Source of the DNA: Styela clava
Lineage: Eukaryota; Chordata; Ascidiacea; Stolidobranchia; Styelidae
Direction of reading: 5' to 3'
DNA length: 64,000 nucleotides
Assembly (NCBI RefSeq): GCF_964204865.1
Contig: NC_135262.1
Span: 15,128,001 to 15,192,000, forward strand
Shown here: positions 21,451 to 33,345 of the stretch, piece after piece
Position numbering within the stretch: position 1 is the first letter of the stretch
Layout of the letters: each line of letters begins with the position of its first letter
Program-made: the position numbers and the translations under genes
The notes under the pieces: model-generated
Databases searched by the model: none
What the model was told of the DNA's origin: nothing
What the model saw: only the letters and a program-made list of their open reading frames with translations

Positions 21451-21664
21451 CAGTTGATGCACATTAGAAAAGTTCAGCCTAGTTCATCAGAGATATTTCC
21501 AGACTAATTCTCCTAACTAAAAACTGACGAATAGCATTCAAAAAACGCGAAAACGAAGTGATTTTTGGGCGCTCCAAAATTATGTGTACGAACATGGAGG
21601 TAACTAATTTTGTTCGCCTACTTTACATCAAGTTGTGTAAATGAACGTAAGACTATAGGCAGGG

Positions 21665-21800
21665 GGTGTAGTCACTTGGCGAACACAGACTATCCCCGAA
21701 CTCGTGATAGAACTAAAATAAGGAAAATCGGAATAAAATTGTGGCCTAACGCCTAACCTGGTACACATACTACGCGACGGAGAACTAGAATTAAATGCCA
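21665..21800. repeat. Half copy of the GTAC-ended MITE family
   Basis: Shares TGGCGAACACAGACTATCCC..CCGAACTCGT, AACTAAAATAAGGAAAAT and CCTAACCTGGTAC blocks with the full-length MITEs at 45926-46145 and 62221-62455. The left inverted repeat is missing. Confidence 0.6.
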
Positions 21801-21958
21801 AAGCCAGAGGTTAAAATGTGCGACGAATACAAGTTCTGGAACGAGTTCTCAGTCTACTACGCCATCAAAGGCCGTTTCCGAACTGCGGCCGAATTTCGTT
21901 GCAGCAGTTTTCAAAACAACCTTATTTCAATTTTTTTCAGTAGAACTAGTGTTATTTC

Positions 21959-22700
21959 CTAAATATGGCCCAAATATTTTAATCTCCTTTTTTGGACTTT
22001 AATACCTTTGTATTCTGGGACCCTATTCCGGTCTATTGCACTTCCGCACAATAAAAGTTTACACTTTTGTTTGTTAATTCTTATTCCTGTCCCCACTTCA
22101 AAGCGTTCTAACGATGTAGGATTTTCATCAATAGAGGCCAAATTTATTACTGTCAAAGTTGTGTTCTATGCGTAACCTTCATAAATCTCAATATCCTCAC
22201 TACGATTCTGTATTCCTAAAATATTTTTATTAGATCCAATATTGGTTGCTAAAAGCTCAGCTTTGAACAGATGTAAATATGTTGTAATGGACATATTTGT
22301 CTCACTCCCCTTGTTAACAGAAGCTCCTTTAATAAGTATCCATTCGTGATAATTTTTGAATGGGTGGCAAAGTTTGAATCTGTTTTAAAATATATTTGCC
22401 GAAGCCTAATTTTTGCAAAAGCAGAATCACTACTTCGCGATCGACAGTGTTATACGCTTCCTCTTGGTAAATTGAAAATATAAGAAAAGGAATGTTTTGT
22501 TGGTTGGCCCAAAAAGACGTAATCTCGAAAACCTAATAAACTTTCATGAATTACCCTTTCAAAAATAAATTCAGTTTGGGCTTGCCCTATTAGTAGTTCA
22601 GGTAATACATTTCTCAACCTATTTGCTATAATATAATAATTTTGCTATAAGTTTATATACAAAGTTCAACAAGCAAGCCAGTTTATTAGCTCATTATTGT
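21959..22700 (-). pseudogene. Second LINE reverse transcriptase remnant (L1/Tx1-like)
   Basis: Read on the minus strand from about 22700: ANRLRNVLPELLIGQAQTEF, then IRD-like and FSIYQEEAYNTVDREVV (shifted frames). Next comes EGYA-stop-NTTLTV, where the catalytic Y-A-D-D box should be (TAG at 22167-22169), and last RFEVGTGIRINKQKCKLLLC (near 22085). The order fits RT motifs 3 to 7. The stop and an Asp-to-Asn change destroy the active site, and frameshifts are frequent, so it is old. Confidence 0.65.
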
Positions 22701-23690
22701 CTCCACTTTCATATAATGGAGATATGGCATCTAATACTTAACCACGTGGCATTTACCTGTATCACGAAAGCTTTATAAAGAATAAGTTGAATTGGTTTAA
22801 GTAACTTTCAAAACTTTTAATTTAAAAATGAATTTCTATTAGAGAGTAAACCAAAGTACCATTTTGCTTTCTCAGAACTGTAAACATACGTGCCTTTTCG
22901 TTTGACTTTTCTAATTTAGAATGCACTTGGTTGATTTTGCACCTTCTTCTGCCAACGATATTCGCGACCTTATAATTGTGCTATTGGATTTAGTTCTATA
23001 ATGCTTTTAAGTTTGTTTCTTTAGATCCGGTACCTTTATCTTCAACCTGCCCTACATTTTATTGTATGCTACCCTTTATTTGGTTAACAGTTCATGCTCT
23101 AGTTCATTATTCTATTGGCGCCTCACTTTTGAACAGTGAATTTCCCGTGTTTTATTTTTATTTTTACAAAGATCCTGATAGGAGACTCTTTCTTATATAG
23201 TATTTTCCATTCAAATGCCACTTCTTTAAAATTGCTATAATCCTTTGAAAAATTTGTCAAGTTTGTTTAGTTCAAAAATATACTTTTTTCAATAACCAAG
23301 GCCATGTTGCATGTTAGTTAAGGCAATGAGCATATATAGAATGAGTGGAAACTTCCAAATATTTGCTCATTAATCCATTGTGACCTGCATTTTTTACGTC
23401 GTCCAGCTAAATGGTTCGTTGCATATGGAGAAAGTATATCGCTCGCTGCAATATTCCCTTGCTTCGGCCGCGCCAGTTGCGAAATTGGCCGTATTGAGGC
23501 TTTTAATTTTTCGATTCGTGTTCGGTTTTGGGTTTCGAAGTATGGTACGTTAAAAAGCATACTAAGTATAAGCATATGCTTATTGGGAATGCATATCTAT
23601 TAGGTATAGCACAGAATATGAAGTCAAGTGCGGTTATTTCTGATTATAGCATGGGATTTTGGTACATGTTTATCCATGGGAAAGGAAAGT
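22701..23690. other. Non-coding stretch, nothing recognised
   Basis: AT-rich. Weak minus-strand similarity to the upstream part of the LINE may continue to about 22950. The open frames here are short and lack motifs. Confidence 0.4.
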
Positions 23691-23699
23691 GATGAGAAG

Positions 23700-23905
23700 T
23701 CCCAAATATATGGCGAACCACAGCTTCTCGCAATCATAGTTTATAAGGCGCTCCATACGAAGCCCCAGGGCTCTCCGATTTCAAATCACTCTGGCAGTCT
23801 GGGATATCTTGACAATAAAAACGAAGACAAAAATTAGAAGAATAGCAGGGAATCGCCTTATCGGCTTTCCTCTCCACATGAGTGAATATGTTAACCCCAT
23901 CCTAT
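23700..23905. repeat. Fragments of the tRNA-derived SINE or a relative
   Basis: TGGCGAACCACAGCTTCTCG (about 23711) matches the SINE in minus orientation. ATCGCCTTATCGGCTTTCCTC (about 23852) to CCCATCCTATA matches its tail in plus orientation. It is a rearranged or chimeric copy. Confidence 0.55.
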
Positions 23906-23957
23906 ATCAATGAATACAAAGCCCCACGTCCCCCTTTACATGGGTCGTAACTCGTAA

Positions 23958-24116
23958 CGAGTGGGGGAAATCAAATTTTTTGTCAGCTGGTTCCATCACA
24001 AAAGTCATAGTTTTCGGCCGGTTCTGTTACATGTCTTTTTAGTAATGCTGACCGATTCGCTGATCTCATTAAATTTCGTGAGACGGTTCTATAGATCGGG
24101 CTAAATCCCACCACTG
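23958..24116. mobile_element. Non-autonomous hAT-like element (CAGTGGTGGGATT family)
   Basis: The right end read inward is CAGTGGTGGGATTTAGCCC. The left end is a decayed GAGTGGGGGAAATCAAAT. The interior (GTCAGCTGGTTCC, ACAAAAGTCATA, TCGCTGATCTCAT, AGACGGTTCTATAGA) matches the better-preserved copy at 32588-32767. Confidence 0.65.
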
Positions 24117-24960
24117 GTCTTATCCATCCCCGTGGTTTGAGAAAAAAATTGCGAATTTTTTATTTTGTGTTATTTTTGCGCCATCATATTTTTCAATTTC
24201 TAATTTTGCGTAAATCGCGTCAACATCGTTTTTGTAAATTGAGAAACGTTGAAGCAGATAAGCAAGGCATGTGAATAATGTAGGCTATTCTATGCAAATT
24301 TTCCGAGATATTGCCAAGAAATAATAGTTTGACCACGTAGAAATGCCATTATTGCTGATTTATTCACGTGTTAAGTATCAGTGTTTTAAGCATCAGTATC
24401 TGCACAGACATGCTCATTAAAATAAATGTGTTACTTAATTTTATTGAAGGCACACAGTGTTAAAGAAGTATGGTAAAATTGCCTAACTTCGAGCAAATGA
24501 CCTTATTCTGTTATAACTGTATCAATACTGTAATACATTTACAGACTCATGTCAGTATGTGGTATTTCTACTAGTTCTGTGTATGTTAAAACAATTTTAC
24601 CATTACTGTGTACTGTATTATAAGGACAGGATTCACAATCTTGCCTTCGATCGATTTGCACATACTAACATAACACAGTATTAGCATTTGCAAAGTTAAA
24701 CCGTATGATTTTCATCCTGTTCAAAATTTTGTCAGACAAGGATACCGGTATGCCAATTTTAGTTTTTGTCCGAAGCAGGCAAATCTGGTGAATGAAATTC
24801 ATTTCACTACCACTACCAGGAATTCTAACATTTGATTCGGTATATTCCAGTGAAAAAAACACTGGTCTACAAGACATACCGGTACCCTACCACAGTCTAC
24901 AAATATACTGACACCAAGCAAGCAGCCCATGCTTTCAAAAAACAATGACCGTACCGTAAC
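24117..24960. other. Non-coding stretch, nothing recognised
   Basis: AT-rich; no gene or repeat boundary seen. Confidence 0.45.
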
Positions 24961-25012
24961 TAAATACTCCCATACCGGTACCCGACATGGAATGGTAGGT
25001 GACCGGATGAGT
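24961..25012 (+). repeat. SINE internal fragment
   Basis: CCCATACCGGTACCCGACATGG and the following GGTGACCGGATGAG match the middle of SINE copy B (8867-8908). Confidence 0.55.
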
Positions 25013-25189
25013 AATATAATATAACACCAAGTACGGAACTATTCGCCATTCACTATTCCTCAAATCTTAGCAAAGCAGGGATTCCATTACGAACCACCGA
25101 CGTTCGATGGCACGTGATCAGAAGAACAGAAGCGTCCACAGAACGTTCGGTGACGTCATAGCAAACAAAAACAAATCTCACAGAGAAAA

Positions 25190-25345
25190 CAGAAAAATTT
25201 GAAATAAATAAAAGTAATAGCCTTCTGGAGAAAAATTTCATCTTTAACCACTAAAAATTTCAAAGCAATTGGTCCAGTAATCAAACAGAAAGGCGACTTT
25301 TTAGATTTTCCACTAGGTGTCCAAAAAGTGTCAAAGAACAACAAC
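25190..25345 (+). repeat. Dispersed repeat family (GCAATTGGTCCA core), copy 1
   Basis: Shares AGTAATAGCCTTCTGGAGAA, AACCACTAAAAATTTCAAAG and CAATTGGTCCAGTA with copies at 25394-25522 and 26465-26590. It ends in a (CAA)n tract. More diverged minus-orientation copies occur at about 12020-12150, 31200-31300 and 33900-34040. Confidence 0.75.
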
Positions 25346-25393
25346 AACAACAACAAGAGAGCTATGCTCAAATATATGGACACGTAGAGTCAC

Positions 25394-25522
25394 ATAATTT
25401 TGATGACGTCATAGCGAAAAAAGAAGTGATAGCCTTCTGGAGAAAATTTTTATCTTTAACCACTAAAAATTTCAAAGCAATTGGTCCAGTATTCGAAGAG
25501 AAAAGCGACTTTTTAAAAACGT
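25394..25522 (+). repeat. Dispersed repeat family (GCAATTGGTCCA core), copy 2
   Basis: Same family as 25190-25345. It runs directly into the first unit of the 328-bp tandem duplication. Confidence 0.75.
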
Positions 25523-25538
25523 GTCGAGCGGTACTGAG

Positions 25539-26194
25539 TTAGCAGTCAGGCAGCATCTTACCTGTACACTGTAGGCCATATACGGTAATTGATCACAGAA
25601 CAGTTGTTCTCTTGCAAATTTTATGTTGTTTACACTTTAGGACAGATAATTGATCACAGAACAATTCTTCCCTTTCAAATTTTATGTTGTTTCCAGTAGA
25701 CTCTCATCAAAATAAACAAATATAGTAGGCTACAAGTGCTACAACGCTTGCATTACTGCACTGGTAGGACCGTGAAAGAATAAGTTACGGTAATTTCATT
25801 GTGGTAAGACACCGGTACCGGCACCAGTACCAGTATCGTACTTACGTACTGAGCTACCAGTACCGGTTAGCAGTCAGCCAGCATCTTACCTGTACACTGT
25901 AGGCCATATACGGTAATTGATCACAGAACAGTTGTTCCCTTGCAAATTTTATGTTATTTACACTTTAGGACAGATAATTGATCACAGAACAATTCTTCCC
26001 TTTCAAATTTTATGTTGTTTCCAGTAGACTCTCATCAAAATAAACAAATATAGTAGGCTACAAGTGCTACAACGCTTGCATTACTGCACTGGTAGGACCG
26101 TGAAAGAATAAGTTACGGTAATTTCATTGTGGTAAGACACCGGTACCGGCACCAGTACCAGTATCGTACTTACGTACTGAGCTACCAGTACCGG
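25539..26194. repeat. Recent 328-bp tandem duplication
   Basis: Unit 1 (25539-25866) and unit 2 (25867-26194) both start TTAGCAGTCAG and end CCAGTACCGG. By eye they differ at three sites (GGCAGC/GCCAGC, CTCTTGC/CCCTTGC, GTTGTTT/GTTATTT), about 99% identity. Each unit also contains two internal TTGATCACAGAACA repeats. The sequence after 26194 is a more diverged third partial copy, to about 26340. Confidence 0.9.
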
Positions 26195-26464
26195 TACCGA
26201 ACCTGTAGGTCTGATATTCCGTTCCGCATACGATAGGCTATAAAACTTGCATTGCAGCATTAGTAATACCGCGGAAGGAATAAGTCAATTTCACTGCGTT
26301 ACGGCACCGGTATGGCAACTTACCAGTACCGACCTACAGTAGCTGTAGTACTGAGCAAGACAATCGATCGCGAAACCGCTTGAAATAAGTGTAAAACAGT
26401 GTTCCCATGAGTAAAAATAAATACCGCGAAATTTTGTATGAAATATCATATCTCATAGGATTCA

Positions 26465-26590
26465 TATAAAATTTAAGAATAAACAAAAGTAATAGCCTTC
26501 TAGCGAAAAAATTAATCTTCAACCACTGAAAATTTCAAAGCAATTGGTCCAGTATTCGAAGAGAAAAGCGACTTTTTAAAAACGTGTCAA
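26465..26590 (+). repeat. Dispersed repeat family (GCAATTGGTCCA core), copy 3
   Basis: See copy 1. From CAATTGGTCC onward it is nearly identical to copy 2, through the AAAAACGTGTC end. Confidence 0.75.
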
Positions 26591-26775
26591 AGAACAAGAA
26601 CAACAACAAGAACAAGAACAAGAACAACAACAACATAATATTGAAACGATCGTTATGTCCACTACGTGTCCAACAACATAATATTGAAACGATCGTTATG
26701 TCCACTACCGTGTCCAATAACATGATAAAGAACAACAACAACATATTAACAAAACTATCAATAGGTCCACTACGT
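26588..26775. repeat. (AAC/AAGAAC)n microsatellite plus 43-bp tandem repeat
   Basis: An AACAAC/AAGAAC tract is followed by two copies of a unit containing ATAATATTGAAACGATCGTT and TGTCCACTACGTGTCC, then a third degenerate AACAACAACA unit. Confidence 0.8.
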
Positions 26776-26779
26776 GTCT

Positions 26780-28744
26780 AATAATGAGTATCAAAATAAA
26801 TATGCCGCACATTCGTGTTTTAGGCCAGTATGGTATTGTGCATACATCCCGTCTTCAGTATTTATAATTACTAATTCATTTATATTGCTTTTACGAGACG
26901 AATAAACATACATACAAATCAGTTAAATGTTCAAACCAGTGACTATGTCTTGAGCATCGGTCTTTTCTGATACAATAACCAATCAGCAATAAGTCAATAA
27001 TGACACAATATTTGCAATTGTGGAACCGCTCATGCGGATATCCAAGCATAAGTGCAACCCAAACATTGTTGTTTTTAGTTATGTTTCCAAAAATTAGTTC
27101 CATGAAAGAACTAAATTATCAATATGTTTTTCGAGGTGCTTTAGTAAAATTTGGTCTCGAAAGAGCTACGATAGACTAAGCTAAAAATAACCATCAATAC
27201 CTGTGGGCGAGCAGCACATGGTTGAATACGTTTTATTTTACAAAAAAAAAAAAAACGATGGTGTGAACCGATAAATGAGACAGATTAAGGATCCAACGCA
27301 GAATGACAATATACCTTATTATTTATCGAAATTTGTGAAATACATTCAAAAGCATTTTTTTGAATACATAAAATGTACATAAATGCTTTTAGTACGCAGG
27401 ATTAGCAAATGTCGTAAAGAAAGTCACTCGAAAGTTACTCTTTTACAAAATTCTTTAATATCGATTGCTCGTAATATGACAATTACAAATTTTGGATCTT
27501 TATACATTTTATATGCACTTATAGATTTAGAATGAATTTGATTCATTTGACATAAAAATGTGATTAAACATTTTGTGGCACGGCATTTACTGATGAACGA
27601 CAATTATTCACCCAATTATCAATATTTTTAATTGAGATTGATTATCAAATAAGAACCTTATGGATAAGGTAGTACAAGTGGCCACTTGAATTATTAATTT
27701 CTAATTACTCCATTTGATATTACGCAAAATTGAGCGTACGATTGGTATACTTACGAATGAAAAATCACAGTAGTCTTCGGGCCTACAAGTGCTTAACAAT
27801 TTGTGTTCAAATTTGACATAGCTTTCAATAGTATTGACAAAATGTTCTATATTTTCATTAGTCGACTATCAAATGATCTTCTGCATAATTATGGTTGAGT
27901 ACCATCAATTAGAATCGGAGTATAAAACATAGGGACAGTTTTCAAAGAAAAATCAGAAGATATAATTCGAATCATAGAACTACTAGTAAGAACAAAGGTA
28001 TGGCTAAATTAGGTTCAGCGAAAAAATAGTAAATCTCCGAACTAGCTTGAGATTTTATATGAGAATCGTATACGAGTGCTTATTAAATCTACCGAAAATA
28101 TGCTCATTGCTCACTTTGTAAAATGATTTTTACAAACTTAATAATAAAGAATACACATGAATACTTATATGGATTCTTTTCAATTTGATTATTGCTTCGG
28201 TTTTCACTCTATAAAACGATACGACTTATTTCCAATTCAAATATTCAACAAATTTACAATGCGCAACCGTTAAAAAGCCAATTCGTTAATTTTGTCGGTT
28301 TTTACTTTTCTATTATACGATAGGACCTATTATACGATCCGACTTATTTTCAATCCTAATATTAAACAAATTTACAAATCCTCCGAAAAAGCGTTTCAGG
28401 TATTATAGAAACATCGCAGAAATATTGCTATTTTGAATAAATCTTGTGGAATACTAACACACCGTAGATGAGAGCAGAGAATCCCGTATTGATGAAAATT
28501 CTTGCCCCTACTCCGACTTTCGCACACATGAAATCTCGAATTCTATACTATATAGTTCAGAATATTGCTCCAGTTTATGCGTCAACTTCAATAACGATTT
28601 TAAACTAAAATATAGTAAATTTAACTGATAAGCGTTTAATACATTTTCACCTAATACGTTTAAAAACGAAATTTAGAAAATTGTGTAATTTGATGCGAAA
28701 ATTATTGCACTAAGTTCCGCACTAGTTTTTAAGTCTTCAGAAAA
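26780..28744. other. Upstream region of receptor gene 1, no gene recognised
   Basis: About 2 kb of strongly AT-rich DNA holding no convincing exon. Gene 1's promoter is presumably here. Directly before the gene 1 ATG is AAGTCTTCAG-AAAA-ATG, a possible 3' splice site 4 nt from the start codon. Confidence 0.45.
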
Positions 28745-31586
28745 ATGACGGAATTAGTCACAATAGCACACTTGAACACAAATATCACGTAAGTATTATT
28801 TATTTTACAATGATTAATTATGAAATGATTATTAAACCAAGAATATAATCAATGAAATTCAAATTAATTCAAAGAATCTGAATATAAATAGAACAATTGA
28901 ACACGTGAAATATTATAGATTGAGAAATAATACTAAAAGTCATTTTTATAAGATACCGGTAAGTGATTTTGGCCAAAGGAATTTATGTGCATCGCGGAAT
29001 GTAAAAGCTGTCCCGCGTGACTTATGTAATGTATTTCTGTCGAACAATATTTTAATATTTTCGTCAGTGTAGTAAGCTAATCTGACTTTTATGTTTTCAG
29101 AGACCGAATTAGACCATTCAGCAAAAATGGAGCAATTGCTGCTGCTATATTCATTTTACCAATGGCATTGTTTGGTATTTTTGCAAACGTTGTTACCATT
29201 ATCGTCATCGTAAGATCGAATAAACTCTCCAAGTAAGACTTATCTTGCTCATTCGTTATTAAAAAAATGTTGTGAATAGGAACTATGATGATACATAATA
29301 TCGTGATTTATATTTTTTAGATCGGTATTTAATTTCATGATCGTCAGTCTCTGCGTTTCTGATTTATTCTCTGCAATCATCAGCCCTTTGTCTCTTCATC
29401 GACGTACATTGGGATATGACGACTGGATGATGCCGGAATTTTTTTGCAAGGTGCACATCGCTGTAAATTTGAAATGATTATCAATTTTCTTCGTGCTCCA
29501 TAATTGTATTTTCATGAATATTTTCTTTTGTAATTTTTAAGGTATTTTGGTCTTTTGATAATTGGACATCGATCGTAACATCATTCCATATTTTGCTGTT
29601 CTCTGGCGTAAGGATGTTTTCCATAAGCGCTCCAACATATTATCAAAGAATGACTCTTTACCACGTGAAAGTAAGTAACATACATTTTTTGGCTTCGAGC
29701 CAAATATACATAGAATTTCAAACACTTACTGCAGCTTCTAGTTTTTCCATTTTTTCGTTATAGATCATGGTCTGTATTACATGGTTTATAGCTTTCGGAT
29801 CTGGATTCATTCCATATTGGTTATGGTTTGGACTCAAAGATGAGGATCGATCCGAAGGAATAGGTTCAAACTGGCCTGACTGTACGTTGAAATACCAATG
29901 GTATGTTACTCCAATTATATCTTTGAGCATGAGATAATCTGAGTGCTGTTGTGGCCTTATTTTATTGTGTATGTTGTTCACTTAAATAATTTACTATTCC
30001 AGGCTGCAAAGTTTCAAGCTGTATACCAAAGTAGCTTACGGTATATTTTTCTACATGCCCATGATTGTTGTTTCAATTATATCTCCGATAATAGCCAAAC
30101 TTATTTTGAAGAAAAGAAAAGAAAGGATCCAGAGGAAAAACAATGAAGGTAGGCTTACAAGTTGTGAGAAATAATTTTGGTCCAAAGTTTGTTGTAGAAG
30201 AATGAGATTTGTTGATTTATTAAAATATCTAGAAAATATAAAGGTTTACTGTATTAAATTTGATCACTGATTGTTTTATTCCTCATTTAAATATAATCTA
30301 ACGCTTTGTATATTACTTCACAAAGCACTCAATTTTAATGTTATTCCCGTTTCAATCTCATAATACTGAAATACTGTTTAAACTGTACCTTAACTTAAAA
30401 AAGATATTCGCTCATAGCAGACATAAAACGCAGGGTGAGCAAATGAAACAATTATGGATTCAAAAATCTTGCATAAAAACGGTAATCTTCTATTTGATTA
30501 CATTTAGTGATAAAACAACATCCAATTACTAAATGTACGAGAACTTACTATAACCTATCAATGAAAATCATTTTCAACTCCATAAATCACCTAAACATCC
30601 GGGAGTTTGGTAGCAGTGGTCGTCACACTAAATTCTCATCATGCTATCAATTTTAACGGCGACAATTGTAGTTTCAGCAGCAACTGGACAAAATACTTTG
30701 AGTGATTTTGAACGAAAACATCAGCGAAGAGAAAATAGTGCTATTTTACAACTCTTCGTAATTGTTGGATCTTTTATGCTGGGATACGTGCCGAGTTCGG
30801 GTTTGTAACATTTTAACATGACATAGAATAAATAATTATGGTTGCAAGAATTACTTATTAAAAACCTAAGCTTTTTATTTCTTGCACGGATTACAGTTGG
30901 GCTTATTTGTGCATTCATTTGCAGCATATTTTTTGTACTCTCTGGCTGTGCCTCAGACCACATTAGCGGAAGAAATTACTCACTGGAACTTTGGAATGAT
31001 ATCCTACATTCTTCTCCGAGTGTCGGAATGTGTCAACCCAATATTCTACAATATTGCATCAAGGTATATTGAATAAGAAACTTACATTTTAAAAAATGAG
31101 CCCCTCGTAAACGAATACCCAATTTATTGGGCACGAAGTATACCTAGGACCGTTTTGTCAAATTTTTGTTGTTGATGGAATTTTTTTTTTCGTTATTGTT
31201 TTTGTGAAAAATCGTTTTTCTCTTCAATTACTGAGCCTATTGCTTTTCTGGACCAATTCGGGGGTGAAAGATTGTTGGTGTCACTAGAAAGCTAATTTTT
31301 TGCATGACCACACCGTTTTCATTCCTTCGTTTTGATTTTGCGAACAGCTTTATATTCCAATTCCAACATATTTTTGCATTATAATGTACACTAAAATAAG
31401 TGTTACTACAATAAATACTTTTTTATTTGAAAATTTAGCAAAATGCGGAAAGAAACAATACTATTCTTCAAAAGTGTACTGCTAAAGTGTTGTCCGTCCC
31501 GGTACTCCGAAACCATCGTGAGTGAGGTTCCGACCAGCGCAACAGGTTATACATCACGGGATGGTAACCAGAAAATTGATCTATAG
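28745..31586 (+). CDS. Rhodopsin-like (class A) GPCR, array gene 1, 9 exons
   Basis: Exons: 28745-28788, 29101-29232, 29321-29450, 29542-29670, 29764-29900, 30003-30148, 30678-30800, 30925-31063, 31439-31586; total 1128 nt, 375 aa. All phases close. The donors of exons 3 and 7 are weak (GTGCAC, GTTTGT) but keep the frame and match the paralogues. Seven membrane helices are readable: TM1 GIFANVVTIIVI, TM2 with LCVSD (Asp2.50), TM3 starting EFFC (Cys3.25) with Asp3.32 and R3.50 in GVRM, TM4 with Trp, WPDC (Cys of ECL2), TM5 with MPM, TM6 GYVP, TM7 NPIFY, helix 8 with CC (likely palmitoylated). The N-terminus is short with an NIT glycosylation site. The exact family and ligand are unknown. Asp3.32 suggests a cationic amine-type ligand, which is an inference. 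Confidence 0.9.
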
Positions 31587-31998
31587 ATTGCACATGGTGG
31601 AGTTTGTTCTTATCATTCAGAAATAAATCAGAGTTATTTACGTGTTCTACAGCAGGTCGAATTTCGGAATAGGTCCAACTCGACAAATAATTTATGAGAT
31701 AACATCTGAGAATATAATTTATTTATGGCATTGTATTTAATTAGATTTATAAACAAAACCTGATTTAAAAATTCATGTTCTCAACTGCCAGTGAAGCAGT
31801 ATTCGATTTACAAATCCGGCTGTGTCCAACAATGAGTGGGATAGTTAAAGTACGGTACTCCGGAAAATAAACAGTTTGTTGTACTAACGTGTGTTTAGCT
31901 GTATTTTACCGTTTTTTCATTTATTCTATAGATGTGACAATGTATGGAAAAATTTGACAAAAGGGAAGCAGAATTCAAAATATTTTTGTTATTGATGT

Positions 31999-32322
31999 AA
32001 TAAACGATTGCGTAATTATTGCTATGCTCTTTCCAATTCATTAATAAACTGACAGGTATACTGTAAATGTGCCATTACTATATATAACATATACTCTCAG
32101 ACTTTCGAGTATTGGAATTTATAATCCACGTTGTGATTTATCTTTCCGGCTGTGATTTCCAATAAACGATTGCGTAATTATTGCTATGCTCTTTCCAATT
32201 CATTAATAAACTGACAGGTATACTGTAAATGTGCCCATTACTATATATAAAATATACTATCAGACTTTCGAGTATTGGAATTTATAATCCACGTTGTGAT
32301 TTATCTTTCCGGCTGTGATTTC
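31999..32322. repeat. 162-bp tandem duplication
   Basis: Units 31999-32160 and 32161-32322 both run from AATAAACGATTGCG to CCGGCTGTGATTTC with few differences, about 97% identical by eye. It lies about 0.4 kb after receptor gene 1. Confidence 0.9.
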
Positions 32323-32587
32323 ATTTCCATTGTTTGACGATCTTCCAAAACAACTCAGGTTCTTTCGACTGATTCAACTTAGACGAATTAAGAGTAGCAA
32401 TAACAGTGACAAGCCGGTAAGCGGCCAGGATCTCCGCTGATACCTAGGCCCGCGGCATACAGTATATCGCGAGGATCCAATTCATTATCCAGCGTTTAGG
32501 TGAACCACCCACTAACAGCGAGAAGTACATCAAATCCCAAGCAAATAACACTTCCGTATATCAAGAATACCTGCAACAGCTGCTATC

Positions 32588-32767
32588 CAGTGGTGAGATT
32601 CAAATTTCTTGTCAGCCGGTTCCTTCACAAAAGTCATATTTTTCAGTCGGTTCTGTTACAAACAGAACATTGACAGTAACCAGTAATGGCAACCGGTTCG
32701 CTGATCTCATAAAATTCTGCAAGACGGTTTTATAGAACCGGTGCGAACCGGCTGAATCCCACCGCGG
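32588..32767. mobile_element. Non-autonomous hAT element (180-bp MITE)
   Basis: Ends CAGTGGTGAGATTCA (left) and the inverse CCGCGGTGGGATTCA (right). Flanks CTGCTATC (32580-32587) and CTCCTATC (32768-32775) form an 8-bp target duplication with one mismatch, the length used by hAT transposases. Interior as in 23958-24116. No coding capacity. Confidence 0.85.
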
Positions 32768-33003
32768 CTCCTATCCAATCCTCCCTAAATACTTGATGTG
32801 CGATCTGAACTGGCAACTCTCCGTAAATGTTTTGACGGGCAACTTCTTGAAGTTACTGAATAATGTCGGATTACACCCCAGCAATCTTTCACCATCCAAG
32901 AAAAATTGTTGACCTTTAACGACAGCGTGCCGCAGTGTCCTCTAACGACATGCAATAACCAGTTACCAGTCCCGCACTCAAGCAACCGGTTACCGCCGGT
33001 TTG

Positions 33004-33345
33004 GCTCGGCGGTGTGGCTCAACGGGCTAAGCGTTAGGAATACGCTCGCCACCGCACTTCTAATTACCCTGCGTGGGTTCGCAGTTTCGAATCCCATGCA
33101 GGGATGGTTGTGTGCGAGAGGATTGCTGGACTCCTCGCCGTCGTTGGGTGGTTCACGTAACCGCTGGTCGGTTAGGGCTTCCTCCACCACCAAGTCCATG
33201 CTTCCGAAAACAAATAATATTACCTGATCCCATACCCGACTTGAAATGGTAACCGGACGAGAGGCCGTGGTTCGCCATATGGATAAGCCGTCCTATCGGC
33301 TTTACTCTCCCCCGGGATAAATATGTAAATCTTATCCTATCCTAC
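33004..33345 (+). mobile_element. tRNA-derived SINE copy C (full length, about 342 bp)
   Basis: The head has a Pol III box A, TGGCTCAACGGG (33015-33026), and a box B-like GTTTCGAATCCC (33084-33095). The body contains TCGCCGTCGTTGGGTGGTTCA and CCACCACCAAGTCCATGCTTCC. The tail is TCCTATCCTA pentamers. It is the reference copy for the family (also 8651-8990; 4551-4658 plus 9189-9417). Confidence 0.88.
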
